From: Nocardia sp. BMG51109
GTDB lineage: Bacteria; Actinomycetota; Actinomycetes; Mycobacteriales; Mycobacteriaceae
Assembly: GCF_000526215.1 (NCBI RefSeq)
Contig: NZ_JAFQ01000004.1
Coordinates: 5,642,001 to 5,706,000, forward strand
Direction: 5' to 3'
Length of the DNA: 64,000 nt
Part shown: positions 24,420 through 33,611 of the stretch, one piece after another
Layout: every line of letters begins with the position of its first letter
Position numbering within the stretch: the stretch's first letter is position 1
Translations under genes and position numbers: made by a program
The notes under the pieces: generated by a model
Told to the model about the DNA's origin: nothing
The model's input: only the letters and a program-made list of their open reading frames with translations
Database searches by the model: none

Positions 24420-25661
24420 TCAGATCATGGCGCGCAGGAAGCCCGTCGGCTCCACTCCCATGGAGGTCAGTGCCGCCGAGTGGTAGAGGCTGCCCGGCGT
24501 GTGGATGGCGTGCTGCAGGCCGACGTGGGCGTCGCGCCAGAAGCGCTGCATGACGTTCTCGCGTCGCACGGCGTTGCCGCCGGAGCGGGCGAAGATCTCG
24601 TCGACCGCCGACACCGCACGCCAGGCGCAGCGAATCTGGTTGCGGCGCACCAGGGAACGGTCCTCGAAGGTGATCGGGCGGCCGGTGTCGGCCAGGTCGT
24701 AGAGGCGGCTGATGCCGTCGAGCAGCTGGGTGCGCGAGGCATCGATCTCGGCGGCCGCCTCGGAGATCGAGTACAGGACGTAGGGGTCGTGCTTGATCCT
24801 CGTTCCCGTCGCCGCCACCCGGGTGCGCTGATAGGACAGATGCGCGGCCAGCGCGCCCTCGGCGATCCCGACGACCGCGGCGGTGATGCCGAGCGGGAAC
24901 ATCGCCCAGAACGGCAGCTTGTAGACGGTTTCGGTGCGGCCGGCGCGTTCGGCGGCGAGCTCGCCCTCGGCGACCTCGTCGGCGCCGATCGTGCGGTAGG
25001 CGGGGACGAACGCGCCGTCCACGACGATGTCCTTGCTGCCGGTGCCGCACAGCCCGATGACGTCCCACGAGTCGTCGACGATGGTGTAGTCGGCGCGGGG
25101 GAGCACGACGTGCAGCACCCTGCGGGGCTCGGCGAGCCTGCCGTCGGCACCGCCGACCGTGGTGCCGCCGTCGGCACCGCCGACCATGACGCCGCTGTCG
25201 GCACCGCCGACCATGGCGCCCAGGAAGACCCAGTCGCAGTGGTCGGTGCCCGAGGAGAAGTTCCAGTGCCCGGTCAGGAGGTAGCCGCCGTCGGCCGGAA
25301 CGGCCACGCCCTGCGGGGCGTACGGCGACGCGATCCAGGTGTCGGGGTTCTCGCCCCACACCTCGTTCTGCACCTTGCGGTCCAGCAGCGCCATCTCCCA
25401 CGGATGCACGCCGCCGACCCCGCACACCCAGCCCGCCGAACCGCACCGGTGCGCCACCGCCATCACGGCCTCGGCGAAATCGCGGGGATGTGCCGCGTAC
25501 CCGCCGAATTCGGTGGGTTGCAGCAGCCGCATCACCCGCGCCCGGCGGAGCAGGCCGACGCTGTCGTCCGACAACCGGCCCAGGCGTTCGGTGTCGCCGG
25601 CGGTCGCCGCCAGCCGGTCGGCGAGTTCCTCCACGCGGCGGACGACCTCGTGCTGCGCCAT
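24420..25661 (-). CDS. Flavin-dependent monooxygenase of the acyl-CoA dehydrogenase fold (HsaA/group D type)
   Basis: A 413-residue protein typical of the oxygenase component of two-component monooxygenases. It has LLRRARVMRLLQPTEFGGYA, GSAGWVCGVGGVHPWEMALL, the substrate-domain GHWNFSSGTDHCDWVFLGA, WDVIGLCGTGSKDIVVDGAFV, and the C-terminal helix RSGGNAVRRENVMQRFWRDAH. These proteins use reduced flavin from a partner reductase to hydroxylate phenolic or steroid substrates; no partner is next to it. GGAGG precedes the ATG. Unusually, a three-copy in-frame repeat of VGGAD lies in the middle domain. The upstream TetR/IclR pair may regulate it. Confidence 0.85.
   Translation of the reverse strand: MAQHEVVRRVEELADRLAATAGDTERLGRLSDDSVGLLRRARVMRLLQPTEFGGYAAHPRDFAEAVMAVAHRCGSAGWVCGVGGVHPWEMALLDRKVQNEVWGENPDTWIASPYAPQGVAVPADGGYLLTGHWNFSSGTDHCDWVFLGAMVGGADSGVMVGGADGGTTVGGADGRLAEPRRVLHVVLPRADYTIVDDSWDVIGLCGTGSKDIVVDGAFVPAYRTIGADEVAEGELAAERAGRTETVYKLPFWAMFPLGITAAVVGIAEGALAAHLSYQRTRVAATGTRIKHDPYVLYSISEAAAEIDASRTQLLDGISRLYDLADTGRPITFEDRSLVRRNQIRCAWRAVSAVDEIFARSGGNAVRRENVMQRFWRDAHVGLQHAIHTPGSLYHSAALTSMGVEPTGFLRAMI
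25143..25220. repeat. 27-bp tandem repeat inside the monooxygenase gene
   Basis: Three copies with period 27, each beginning GTCGGCACCGCCGACC on the plus strand. They encode three VGGAD units separated by four residues each, in a surface loop of the middle domain. The period is a multiple of three, so copy number can change without breaking the frame. Confidence 0.8.
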
Positions 25662-25792
25662 GCGAAAACCTCCGATTCGATGCGGGCGTCGCTGCCCGAT
25701 GGTGGCTCGGCCGACGCTAGGCCGGTGCGGGGCCGTCGGCGAATACCGTTCTCACTCATCGGAATCGGCGTCGCGGGGACGGCGCCGACGGT

Positions 25793-26404
25793 TCATTCCG
25801 CGTACCCGGCGAGGATCAGCGAGGCCGCCAGGCGCAGGTCGTTCTCGGCGCGCCGGGACGAGATCCGGTGGCTCAGGCTGGAAGCCAGCACGCCCCACCA
25901 GCTGTAGACGAGCAGGCCGACGACGCTGCGGTCGTGTGTGCCCGGTTCGTGCACGCCGAGAGTCTCCAGGATGGCGGTGGTCAACGCCGATCCCGAGTCC
26001 AGCCACAGGGTTTCGGCCGGCAGGTCCTTCATGAACCCGGCGGCGGCAGCGCGCAGCATCGCCTCGCACAGCCGCGGTTGTTCCAACAGTGCGCGGTTCA
26101 GTGCGACCAGGTTCGCGCCGATATCGGCGACCGGGCCGTCGTCGGTGCGCGTCCACCGCTGGTCGGCGAAGCGGGCGATGCGGTCCTCGAACACCGCCGC
26201 GAACAGGTGTGTCTTGGCCGGGAAGTACCGGTACAGGGTGCCGAGGGCGACACCGGCGGCCTTCGCGATATCGGCCATCTGCACCCGGTCGAATTCCGCG
26301 GTGGCGCCGAATTCCGCTGCGGCGTCGAGGATTCGCGCACGGCGTGCGGCCTGACTCCGAGAGGCCGGGGACGCGGGTGTGCGCGCGGCGGCGATGCGCG
26401 CCAT
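25793..26404 (-). CDS. TetR/AcrR-family transcriptional regulator
   Basis: A 203-residue regulator: HTH helices RRARILDAAAEFGATAEF, MADIAKAAGVALGTLYRYFPAKTHLFAAVF. The effector domain, including a VYSWWGVLASSLSHR stretch, resembles KstR2-type regulators of steroid and aromatic catabolism. Its ATG directly follows the TAG of the IclR gene, so both are made from one message. Together with the neighbouring monooxygenase this suggests control of degradation of an aromatic or steroid-like compound, which is inference from context. Confidence 0.85.
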   Translation of the reverse strand: MARIAAARTPASPASRSQAARRARILDAAAEFGATAEFDRVQMADIAKAAGVALGTLYRYFPAKTHLFAAVFEDRIARFADQRWTRTDDGPVADIGANLVALNRALLEQPRLCEAMLRAAAAGFMKDLPAETLWLDSGSALTTAILETLGVHEPGTHDRSVVGLLVYSWWGVLASSLSHRISSRRAENDLRLAASLILAGYAE

Positions 26405-27220
26405 CTACGTCACCGGACGTTCGAGCGCGGCGGAGATCGCCTGCGCGGCCGCGATCACCTGCGGTGCCAGGCGCTCCAGGACGGCACGGCGGTCGCCCAC
26501 CACCGAGACGGCGCCCACCGTCCCCGTCGGACCACGCAAAGCCGTTCCGAGACAGGCGATTCCGGGAGCACATTCGCCGTCGTCGAACGCCAGTCCGTTC
26601 CGGGCGCGGATGCGGGCGAGTTCGTGATGCAGCCGCGGCAGGTCGGCGATGCTGCGCGGGGTGCGCCGGGGCAGGCCGCGCGGGTAGTCGCGGTCGATGT
26701 GTTCGGGTTCGAGGCCGGCCAGTATCGCCTTGCCCAGGGCCGTGCAGTGCGCCGGTGCCCGGCCGCCGACGCGCGAGGGCACCGCACCGGCGGCGCGCCC
26801 GCCGATCTTGTCCAGGTAGAGCACCTCCGGGCCGTCCAGGACCGCCAGGTGCACGACGAGATCGGTGCGCACCGCCAGTTCGTGCAGCACCGGCGCGGCC
26901 GCCGCCCGCAACCGGTCGTGGTCGATCGCGCGGCCGCCCAGGCTCAGGAACCGTTGGCCCAGCCGATATCCGGCGTCGGTGTGGTCGACCCAGCGGAGCC
27001 GGGCGAGCTGATCGAGGATGCGATAGGTGGTCGACCGCGGCAGCCGGGCGCGCCGCGCCACCTCCTCCAGCGTCCGCACGGTCTGCGGACGGTCGAAGAC
27101 GTCCATGATCAGCGTGATCCGCTCGGCCATCGACTGCGCGGGCAGTCTCGTGTCGGCCGACTGAGCCGACAGCCGGGTGTCGGCCGGGTCGGCGGTATGC
27201 GAACTCAGCACCGAGGTCAT
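26405..27220 (-). CDS. IclR-family transcriptional regulator
   Basis: A 271-residue protein with an N-terminal winged HTH (TLEEVARRARLPRSTTYRILDQLARL) and the IclR effector domain (PSRVGGRAPAHCTALGKAILA, then GIACLGTALRGPTGTVGAVSV). A GGAGG motif nine bases upstream of the ATG supports the start. The N-terminus has two near-identical short repeats (DTRLSAQS, DTRLPAQS). It is co-transcribed with the following TetR gene. An inverted repeat 18 bases before the start may be its own operator. Confidence 0.9.
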   Translation of the reverse strand: MTSVLSSHTADPADTRLSAQSADTRLPAQSMAERITLIMDVFDRPQTVRTLEEVARRARLPRSTTYRILDQLARLRWVDHTDAGYRLGQRFLSLGGRAIDHDRLRAAAAPVLHELAVRTDLVVHLAVLDGPEVLYLDKIGGRAAGAVPSRVGGRAPAHCTALGKAILAGLEPEHIDRDYPRGLPRRTPRSIADLPRLHHELARIRARNGLAFDDGECAPGIACLGTALRGPTGTVGAVSVVGDRRAVLERLAPQVIAAAQAISAALERPVT

Positions 27221-27238
27221 ACCACGCCACCTCCAAAC

Positions 27239-27258
27239 TGAAATCAATTCTAGTTTCA
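27239..27258. promoter_or_regulatory. Inverted repeat TGAAA-N10-TTTCA, candidate IclR operator
   Basis: Five-base arms in an AT-rich patch directly upstream of the IclR gene. The form fits IclR-type palindromic sites and autoregulation. Confidence 0.5.
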
Positions 27259-27348
27259 AGATAGCAGCACCGATCGGGGCCGGGAAGGCGGCACGAAATC
27301 CGGCCCGCCGGCGGGAGGCCGCCGAGCCGGAGGGCGAGGGGAACTCCG

Positions 27349-28209
27349 TCAGACCAGGTGCTTGCCTTCGGCCTGGCGTATACGCATGTCGTGCAGGTAG
27401 GTCTCGAACGGGTGCAGCCGCCAGCGCAGCGGCATGACCGCCGTCAGGTGGCCGATGGACCGCATGACCAGGTCGAACGCGCGCTGCCGTCGCGGGCTCC
27501 ACGCCAGGCCCAGCTCGTCGCGGAACGCCGGGGGCAGATAGCCGGTCGTGAAGAATCGGTTCACCCGCCGGAAGGCCAGCCGCTCGAACCAGCGGTAGGG
27601 GCCGAGGTCGACGACCTGCTCGAGCAGGTAGCGGCGGACCTCGTCGTCGAGGGATATCTCGCCCGTCATCCGATCCCAGTACTCGGCGAACGCCGCCCGG
27701 TCGGCCGGCCACAGCTCCGCGGGCATCTGCAGGGTGGTGCCGAACGCGGCGGCGTCGCGATACAGCTCGTCGGCGACGTCGTCCTCGATGCCGCCGTACA
27801 GGAAGTCGAGGGAATCGGCGGTGCCGCGGTAGAGGCAGGCGGCGACCCACAGCTGCAGGTGCGGGTCGAAGGCGTTGTACCGCACCGGACTTCCCGCCGC
27901 GGACCGCACCTGGCGGTGCGAGGTGTCGACCGCCGCCCGATAGGCGGCGCGGTCCTCGTCGGTGCCGAGCATCGCCACCGCCAGGTAGGTGAGGGTGGTG
28001 CGGCCTCGCTTGCGCGGATGCAGGTCGAAGCGTCCGCTCTCGACGGTGCTCTCCACGACGCCGCGGCCCACGGGCGCGTGGCTCAGCTGCATGATCACGT
28101 TGGCGGGGCCGCCCAGCAGGGCCGCCGGACCGGACATGTAGCGCCGGCGGTCGTCCGGGGTGGTTGTGTCGCTGTCGTTCCTGGTCGTGGTTCGCGCGCG
28201 GTCGGGCAT
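27349..28209 (-). CDS. MpaB/DUF2236-family heme oxygenase-like protein
   Basis: A 286-residue protein matching the oxygenase MpaB (DUF2236) family. It starts with GPAALLGGPANVIMQLSHAPVG, then DLHPRKRGRTTLTYLAVAMLGTD, HRQVRSAAGSPVRYNAFDPHLQLWVAACL, which contains the family's conserved His/Arg region. LPPAFRDELGLAWSPRRQRAF occurs near the end. Related enzymes include latex-clearing rubber oxygenases and the MpaB O-prenyl-chain cleaving oxygenase. No signal peptide is visible, so it is likely cytosolic or membrane-associated. It is divergent from the FadD gene at 28416. Confidence 0.8.
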   Translation of the reverse strand: MPDRARTTTRNDSDTTTPDDRRRYMSGPAALLGGPANVIMQLSHAPVGRGVVESTVESGRFDLHPRKRGRTTLTYLAVAMLGTDEDRAAYRAAVDTSHRQVRSAAGSPVRYNAFDPHLQLWVAACLYRGTADSLDFLYGGIEDDVADELYRDAAAFGTTLQMPAELWPADRAAFAEYWDRMTGEISLDDEVRRYLLEQVVDLGPYRWFERLAFRRVNRFFTTGYLPPAFRDELGLAWSPRRQRAFDLVMRSIGHLTAVMPLRWRLHPFETYLHDMRIRQAEGKHLV

Positions 28210-28356
28210 CGGTACTCCACGATTCGATGAGAAGGATGTTACTACATATTGTCAGCTTGCCGAGGTCTTGGCAACGGCATATTTCTCGGAACTCTTGCCC
28301 GAAAAGTTAATCGTCATTCTGTCGGATTGATAGACTCCGCTCGCTACGGAAGCGGC

Positions 28357-28381
28357 AGAACCCTCGGACGCGGAGGGTTCT
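28357..28381. promoter_or_regulatory. Inverted repeat AGAACCCTC-N7-GAGGGTTCT upstream of the acyl-CoA ligase gene
   Basis: Perfect nine-base arms ending 34 bases before the GTG start. Without a T-run it is more likely an operator or leader hairpin than a terminator. Confidence 0.5.
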
Positions 28382-28415
28382 CGGCGTCCTGATTCGCGTG
28401 ACCCGGAGGTGGTAT

Positions 28416-30065
28416 GTGACGAACTGGTCTGCGGCTGTCTCGACGGCCGCGCGGTCGGTGTCCGACTCGTTGTCGGCCGCCACCGTTCTGCGTAAACGAG
28501 GGGCGGTCGATCCGCTGCGCCCGGTCGACACGATCCGCACGGTGCGGGACGCGGCCGTGTACGGCCCGTTCGTCACGGTGCTCCGGCATGTGTGCAGGCG
28601 GAAGGGGTCGTCGCCGGCGATCGTCGACGCGCGCGGGACGCTCACCTTCGATCAACTCGACGCGCAGTCGAATGCGCTCGCCCGCGGGCTCGCGGCGGCC
28701 GGAATCGGTTGCGGGGCAGTGGTCGGCGTGCTGTGCCGCGATCATCGCGGCATGGTGCTCGGCCTGCTGGCCGCGGGCAAGCTCGGCGTCCGGGTGGTGC
28801 TGATGAACACCGGGTTCGCCGGGCCGCAGCTCGCCGCCGTCGTCGAGCGGGAGAAGGTCGGCGCGATCCTGCTGGACGAGGAGTTCCTCGGCTTGGTGGA
28901 GGCCGTTCCGGCAACCGTCCCGCGCGTCCTGACCTGGGCGGACGATTCGGATTCCGGCAATCTCCCCGGGGCAACCATCGATTCGCTCATTGCCGACCAC
29001 GACACCGGCGCGCTACCCGCGCCGAAGCGCGTGGGCGGCACCGTCATTCTCACCAGCGGAACCACCGGAACACCCAAAGGCGCCCCGCGGGACAAGGTTT
29101 CGCCCCTGCAATCGGCGCAGTTCCTGGACCGGATCCCGCTGCCGCGAGACGACACCATGGTGATGGCGGCGCCCACCTTCCACGGGACCGGGCTGTCCCA
29201 GCTCACGCTGGGGTGGGCGCTGGGTAATGCCGTGGTGTTCCGGCACGGGAAGTTCGATCCGCGCGGCGTGCTGGCGGATATCGCGAAATACCGCGCGGCC
29301 ACGCTGGTGCTGGTGCCGACGATGCTGCAGCGGATCATCGATCTCGGCGCCGACGTGCTGAGTGAATACGACACCTCGTCGCTGCGAGTGATCTTCTCCT
29401 CCGGGTCGGCGGTGTCGCCGGATCTCGGCCGCCGGACCGAGCGGGCCTTCGGCGACGTGCTCTACAACCTGTACGCCTCGACCGAGGTCGCCGTGGCGGC
29501 GGTCGCGACCCCGGAGGATCTGCGCGCGGCGCCCGGAACGGTGGGGCGGCCGCCGGTCGGTTGCCGGGTCGCCCTGTACGACGAGCGGCGGCGGCGGATC
29601 ACCGAGACCGGCCGGGTCGGCACGATCTTCGTCTCCAGCGGGCTCAGTTTCACCGGCTACACCGACGGCCGCGGCAAGGAGATCGTCGACGGCCTGCTGA
29701 ACAGCGGCGACGTCGGGCATTTCGATGCCGCGGGCCGACTGTTCATCGATGGCCGCGACGACGACATGATCGTCTCCGGCGGCGAGAACGTCTACCCGCT
29801 GGAGGTGGAGAACCTGCTGGTCGAACGGCCCGACGTGCTCGATGCCGCCGTAGTCGGGGTGGACGACCGCGACTTCGGCACCCGGCTGCGCGCGTTCATC
29901 GTGCCGGCCGAGGGCGCCGCCCGCGATCCGCAGGAGATCAGGGACCACGTCAAGGCCCGTCTCGCCCGCCACAAGGTGCCGCGCGATGTGGTGTTCGTCG
30001 ACGAAATGCCCCGCAACGCAACGGGAAAGCTGGTGCGCCGCCGGTTGCGGCAGGAGTTCGGCTGA
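28416..30065 (+). CDS. FadD-type fatty acyl-CoA/AMP ligase
   Basis: A 549-residue adenylate-forming enzyme. The start is the GTG following GGAGG (an in-frame GTG six codons upstream has no such signal). ATP-binding P-loop: TVILTSGTTGTPKG. Core motifs: LYASTEVA, FIDGRDDDMIVSGGENVYP, and the catalytic lysine in MPRNATGKLVRRRL. It activates a carboxylate with ATP to an acyl-adenylate and usually passes it to CoA. The N-terminal extension (about 45 residues before the AMP-binding fold) is as in mycobacterial FadD12-like proteins. A nine-base inverted repeat precedes it. It is followed 12 bases later by the subtilase gene, so the two may be co-transcribed. Confidence 0.9.
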   Translation: MTNWSAAVSTAARSVSDSLSAATVLRKRGAVDPLRPVDTIRTVRDAAVYGPFVTVLRHVCRRKGSSPAIVDARGTLTFDQLDAQSNALARGLAAAGIGCGAVVGVLCRDHRGMVLGLLAAGKLGVRVVLMNTGFAGPQLAAVVEREKVGAILLDEEFLGLVEAVPATVPRVLTWADDSDSGNLPGATIDSLIADHDTGALPAPKRVGGTVILTSGTTGTPKGAPRDKVSPLQSAQFLDRIPLPRDDTMVMAAPTFHGTGLSQLTLGWALGNAVVFRHGKFDPRGVLADIAKYRAATLVLVPTMLQRIIDLGADVLSEYDTSSLRVIFSSGSAVSPDLGRRTERAFGDVLYNLYASTEVAVAAVATPEDLRAAPGTVGRPPVGCRVALYDERRRRITETGRVGTIFVSSGLSFTGYTDGRGKEIVDGLLNSGDVGHFDAAGRLFIDGRDDDMIVSGGENVYPLEVENLLVERPDVLDAAVVGVDDRDFGTRLRAFIVPAEGAARDPQEIRDHVKARLARHKVPRDVVFVDEMPRNATGKLVRRRLRQEFG

Positions 30066-30077
30066 CCGGCGGGTTCG

Positions 30078-31544
30078 GTGGTGTGCAACAATGCGGCGGT
30101 GCGAGGAAGTAGGGCGGGGGTGGGCCCCGCACGGGGTGGTTGGCGCCGGTGGGCGCGCGGCGCGGGTATCCGGATGGCGGCGGTCGCGGCGGTAGCCGGA
30201 CTGGCGGCCGGAATCTGTGCGCCGGGGGCGGTCGCGGAGGGCCCGCCGCCGATCAATCCGGGGGCGCTCCCTCCCGACAGCGCCCCGCGGCCGCCGTTCG
30301 AGATCGAGCCCGCGAACCAGTGCACGATCACCAAGGCCAGCAGCTCCTCGTCCATTCCGCCGGCTCAGCAGTTCCTGGGCCTGCCGGGCGCCTGGCAGTT
30401 CGGCCGCGGCGCGGGGCAGACGGTGGCCGTGATCGACACCGGCGTGGCCCGGCATCCGCGCCTGCCGAATCTCACCGGCGCCGGCGACTACGTGGGCACC
30501 AGCGACGGCACCCAGGACTGCGACGCGCACGGCACCGCGGTGGCGGGACTGATCGGCGGGCAGCCGGCGCCGGGCGACGGATTCTCCGGTGTCGCCCCGG
30601 AGGCGGAGATCATCGCGATCCGTCAGCTCTCGGAGTTGTACCGGGCCAAGGGCACTCAGCCCGATCCCAACGACCCGAAGAACGGCGGCGGCGTCGGCAA
30701 CACCACGACCCTCGCGCAGGCGGTGCGGCACGCGGCCGATATGGGCGCCACCGTCATCAACCTGTCCGAGGTCGCCTGCGGTCCCCCGAGCCTGAACGAT
30801 GCGGCGCTCGGCGCGGCCGTGCAGTACGCGGCCACGGTGCGCGACATCGTGGTCGTCGCGTCCTCCGGCAACAACGACAACAAGGCGTGCACGGGCAATC
30901 CGGGCCTGGACCCGATCCATCCGGGCGCCGATCCCTGGGCCTCGCTCACCACCGCGGTCACCCCGGCCTGGTACGACCAGTACGTGCTGTCGGTCGGCGC
31001 GGTCGACCTGAACGGGCAGCCGTCGCAGTTCACCGTGCCGGGTCCGTGGGTCGGCGTCGCCGCGCCCGGCGAGCAGATCGTGTCCCTGGACCCGACCAGG
31101 CCGGGCCTGATGGACGGCACGGTGGCGCAGAACGGCGAGAGCAAGCTGGCCGGCACCTCGTTCGCGGCGCCGTACGTGGCCGGGCTGGCGGCGCTGGTGC
31201 GCTCCCGCTTCCCGCAGCTGAGCGCGTCGCAGGTGATCGCCCGCATCGAGGCGACGGCGCAGCATCCGCCCGAGGGCTGGAACACCTCGGTGGGCTTCGG
31301 CACCATCGACCCGCTGGCGGCGCTGACCCACGAGGTCGACCCGAACGACGTGCTGGAGAAGAAGCCCACCGCCGCGATCGGCGTCTCGGCGCAGCTGCCG
31401 GTGCCGGCCGAGCCGCCGGAACCCGACCACACCGCCCGCAACGTCGCGCTGATCGGCACCGCGACGGTGGGCGTGATCGCCGTCCTCGGCTATCTGGCGT
31501 CGTTCCCGCTGCGTCGCATGCTCGGCAGCCGGGACGACGACTGA
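30078..31544 (+). CDS. Type VII secretion-associated serine protease, mycosin (MycP-like)
   Basis: A 488-residue S8 subtilase with the mycosin layout. There is an N-terminal signal peptide (RMAAVAAVAGLAAGICAPGAVA), then the Asp in TVAVIDTGVARHP, the His in DCDAHGTAVAGLIGG, the Ser in LAGTSFAAPYVAGLAALV, and a C-terminal membrane anchor (NVALIGTATVGVIAVLGYLA). Mycosins stabilise the ESX (type VII) secretion membrane complex and cleave some substrates. No EccB/C/D/E, EsxA/B or PE/PPE genes are beside it here. GTG start; a nearby alternative GTG seven codons later is possible. It converges with the PKS cluster, 15 bases away. Confidence 0.85.
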   Translation: MVCNNAAVRGSRAGVGPARGGWRRWARGAGIRMAAVAAVAGLAAGICAPGAVAEGPPPINPGALPPDSAPRPPFEIEPANQCTITKASSSSSIPPAQQFLGLPGAWQFGRGAGQTVAVIDTGVARHPRLPNLTGAGDYVGTSDGTQDCDAHGTAVAGLIGGQPAPGDGFSGVAPEAEIIAIRQLSELYRAKGTQPDPNDPKNGGGVGNTTTLAQAVRHAADMGATVINLSEVACGPPSLNDAALGAAVQYAATVRDIVVVASSGNNDNKACTGNPGLDPIHPGADPWASLTTAVTPAWYDQYVLSVGAVDLNGQPSQFTVPGPWVGVAAPGEQIVSLDPTRPGLMDGTVAQNGESKLAGTSFAAPYVAGLAALVRSRFPQLSASQVIARIEATAQHPPEGWNTSVGFGTIDPLAALTHEVDPNDVLEKKPTAAIGVSAQLPVPAEPPEPDHTARNVALIGTATVGVIAVLGYLASFPLRRMLGSRDDD

Positions 31545-31559
31545 GCTGTTCGCGGCCGG

Positions 31560-33611
31560 CTATTCCAGCCAGAACCGTTGGTGCTGAAAGGGATAGGTCG
31601 GCAGGTCCGCGTGCCGGACGTCCAGTCCGGTGTACAGCTCGCGCCACGCCACGGCGATACCGTGCACGTACGACCGGGCCAGCGCGGTGGCCGTGCCGCG
31701 CGCCGGATCCCGGTCGAGGACGTCGCCCGCGTCGATGACGACGGATCCGTCGGAGCCGGCCGGCCACCGGGCGCCCTCCGCGGCCAGTGCGGCGGCCTTG
31801 TCGGCGGACAGCGGGGCCACCATTCCGCAGGAGGCCAGCAGCGCGAAAAGCCCGACCTCGGCAGCGAATTCGGCGGGCGCCGCGTCGAATGCCGCCGCGA
31901 ACGCCGGGAACGTCCGGTGGAGTTCGCGCCCGCTCTCGCCGGTGCGGCGGGTGCCGGAGAAGCCGAAGGCCACCCTGCCCGGTTTCGTCACCACACCCCG
32001 GAATACCTGCGGCGCTTCACGATTCCCGGCCAGCGCGGTCAGTCCGGCGAGGAGGCCGGCCCGGTCGGAGGCGACGATCGCGGCGCGGTGTGCGAGGGCG
32101 GCGCGGCCCGTCGCCAGCGAGTACGCGATGTCCGCCGACGGAACATCCGGGTGGTCGTGCACGAACGACGCCAGGCGTTCCGCCTGCGCTCGCAGTGCTT
32201 CGCCGGTGTTGCCGGAGAGCACCCAGGGCAGGGCGGCGGACGCGGCGCCGGACCGGGCCTCCGGCTCGGGAGCCTGTTCCAGCAGCACGTGGGCGGCGGT
32301 GCCGTTCACCCCGAACGCCGAGACGCCCGCCCGGCGGGGCCGATCGGCGTCCGGCCACGGGACCGCGTCGGTCAGCAGCGCGACCGTGCCGTCGCCCCAA
32401 TCCACTTGCGGCGAAGGAGGATCCGCGTGCAGCGTGCGCGGCAGCAGGCCGTGCCGCATCGCCTGCACCATCTTGATCACCCCGCCGGCGCCGCCCGCGG
32501 CCTGGGTGTGGCCGAGATTGGACTTCAGGGAGCCGAGCCACAGCGGCCGGCCGGCGGGACGGTCCCGGCCGTAGGTGTCGAGCAGGGCCTGGGCCTCGAT
32601 CGGATCGCCCAGCGTCGTACCGGTGCCGTGCCCCTCGACGGCGTCGATATCCGACGGCGCCAGCCGTGCGTCGGCGAGGGCACGTTCGATCAGCCGCTGC
32701 TGCGACGGGCCGTTGGGAGCGGTGAACCCGTTGCCGGCGCCCGCCTGGTTGATCGCGCTGCCTCGCACGATCCCGGCGATGCGACGGCCGTGGCGTTGCG
32801 CGTCCGACAGCCGCTCGACCAGCAGCATCGCGACGCCCTCGGACAGGCCCATGCCGTCGGTGGCTCCCGAGAACGACTTGCAGCGGCCGTCCGGCGCGAG
32901 TCCACCCTGCTGGCGGGTGCTTTCCTCGAGCAGCTCCGGGGTGGACATCACGGCCACCCCGCCGGCCAGGGCCAGCGAGCAGTCGTCGCGGCGCAGGGCC
33001 TGGCAGGCCAGATGCAGCGACACCAGCGAGGAGGCGCACGCCGCGTCGAGCGACATGGCGGGGCCCTCCAGGCCGAAGTGGTAGGCGACCCGGCCGACCG
33101 CGATACTTCCCGCGCTGCCGAAGTACTTGTAGCCCAGTACTCCCTCGGGTGGCTGCGCGAAGCGGTACCCGTAGTCGTGGAAGATCAGCCCGGCGAAAAC
33201 GCCGGTCCGGCTTCCGCGTACGGACAGCGGGTCGATCCCGGCCCGTTCGAATGCCTCCCACGACATCTCCAGCAGGAGTCGCTGTTGCGGGTCGGTCGCC
33301 GTCGCCTCCTGCGGTGCGATGCCGAACAGTCCGGCATCGAAATCGGCTGCGTCGTACAGGAATCCGCCGCCGGAACTGGCGTACTCGGCGTCCGGCCAGC
33401 CCCGGTCGGTGGGGAACCCGGAGACCGCGTCGCCGCCCGCGGCCACCAGCTGCCACAGCTCGTCCGGCGCGGACACCCCGCCCGGGAAGCGGCAGGCCAT
33501 CCCGACGATCGCGATCGGCTCGGTGAGCCGCGAGTTCTCCCGCCGCAGCCGCTCGTTCTCCTTCATCGAGGCCCGCAGCGCCGCCTCGAGCTTTTCGGCC
33601 GAAATCGCCAT
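31560..33611 (-). CDS. Terminal type I PKS protein: KS with AT remnant, no KR, ACP or TE
   Basis: A 683-residue protein. A short coiled-coil docking helix ([21 protein letters not shown]) is followed by a full KS domain (residues 30-445) with active-site Cys in [10 protein letters not shown] (residue about 192) and histidines in EGHGTGT and NLGHTQAA. The KS is slightly divergent: NQAGAGNG replaces NQDGASNG and NGTAAH replaces SGTNAH. After the post-KS linker an AT is reduced to about 110 residues ([31 protein letters not shown]) with no GHSxG serine. The protein ends at the usual post-AT motif [12 protein letters not shown]. The ATG overlaps the previous gene's stop (TGATG). It may be a terminal KS for chain transfer, like the KSX proteins of polyether PKSs, or a decayed module. 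Confidence 0.8.
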   Translation of the reverse strand: MAISAEKLEAALRASMKENERLRRENSRLTEPIAIVGMACRFPGGVSAPDELWQLVAAGGDAVSGFPTDRGWPDAEYASSGGGFLYDAADFDAGLFGIAPQEATATDPQQRLLLEMSWEAFERAGIDPLSVRGSRTGVFAGLIFHDYGYRFAQPPEGVLGYKYFGSAGSIAVGRVAYHFGLEGPAMSLDAACASSLVSLHLACQALRRDDCSLALAGGVAVMSTPELLEESTRQQGGLAPDGRCKSFSGATDGMGLSEGVAMLLVERLSDAQRHGRRIAGIVRGSAINQAGAGNGFTAPNGPSQQRLIERALADARLAPSDIDAVEGHGTGTTLGDPIEAQALLDTYGRDRPAGRPLWLGSLKSNLGHTQAAGGAGGVIKMVQAMRHGLLPRTLHADPPSPQVDWGDGTVALLTDAVPWPDADRPRRAGVSAFGVNGTAAHVLLEQAPEPEARSGAASAALPWVLSGNTGEALRAQAERLASFVHDHPDVPSADIAYSLATGRAALAHRAAIVASDRAGLLAGLTALAGNREAPQVFRGVVTKPGRVAFGFSGTRRTGESGRELHRTFPAFAAAFDAAPAEFAAEVGLFALLASCGMVAPLSADKAAALAAEGARWPAGSDGSVVIDAGDVLDRDPARGTATALARSYVHGIAVAWRELYTGLDVRHADLPTYPFQHQRFWLE

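Noticed and set aside
29013..31430. Minus-strand open frame of about 800 codons
   Set aside because: Antisense to the FadD and mycosin genes, which carry complete catalytic motifs; no recognisable domain in the antisense frame.
31545..31559. Bidirectional terminator between mycosin and PKS genes
   Set aside because: Only 15 bases separate the convergent stops and no hairpin can be formed within them.
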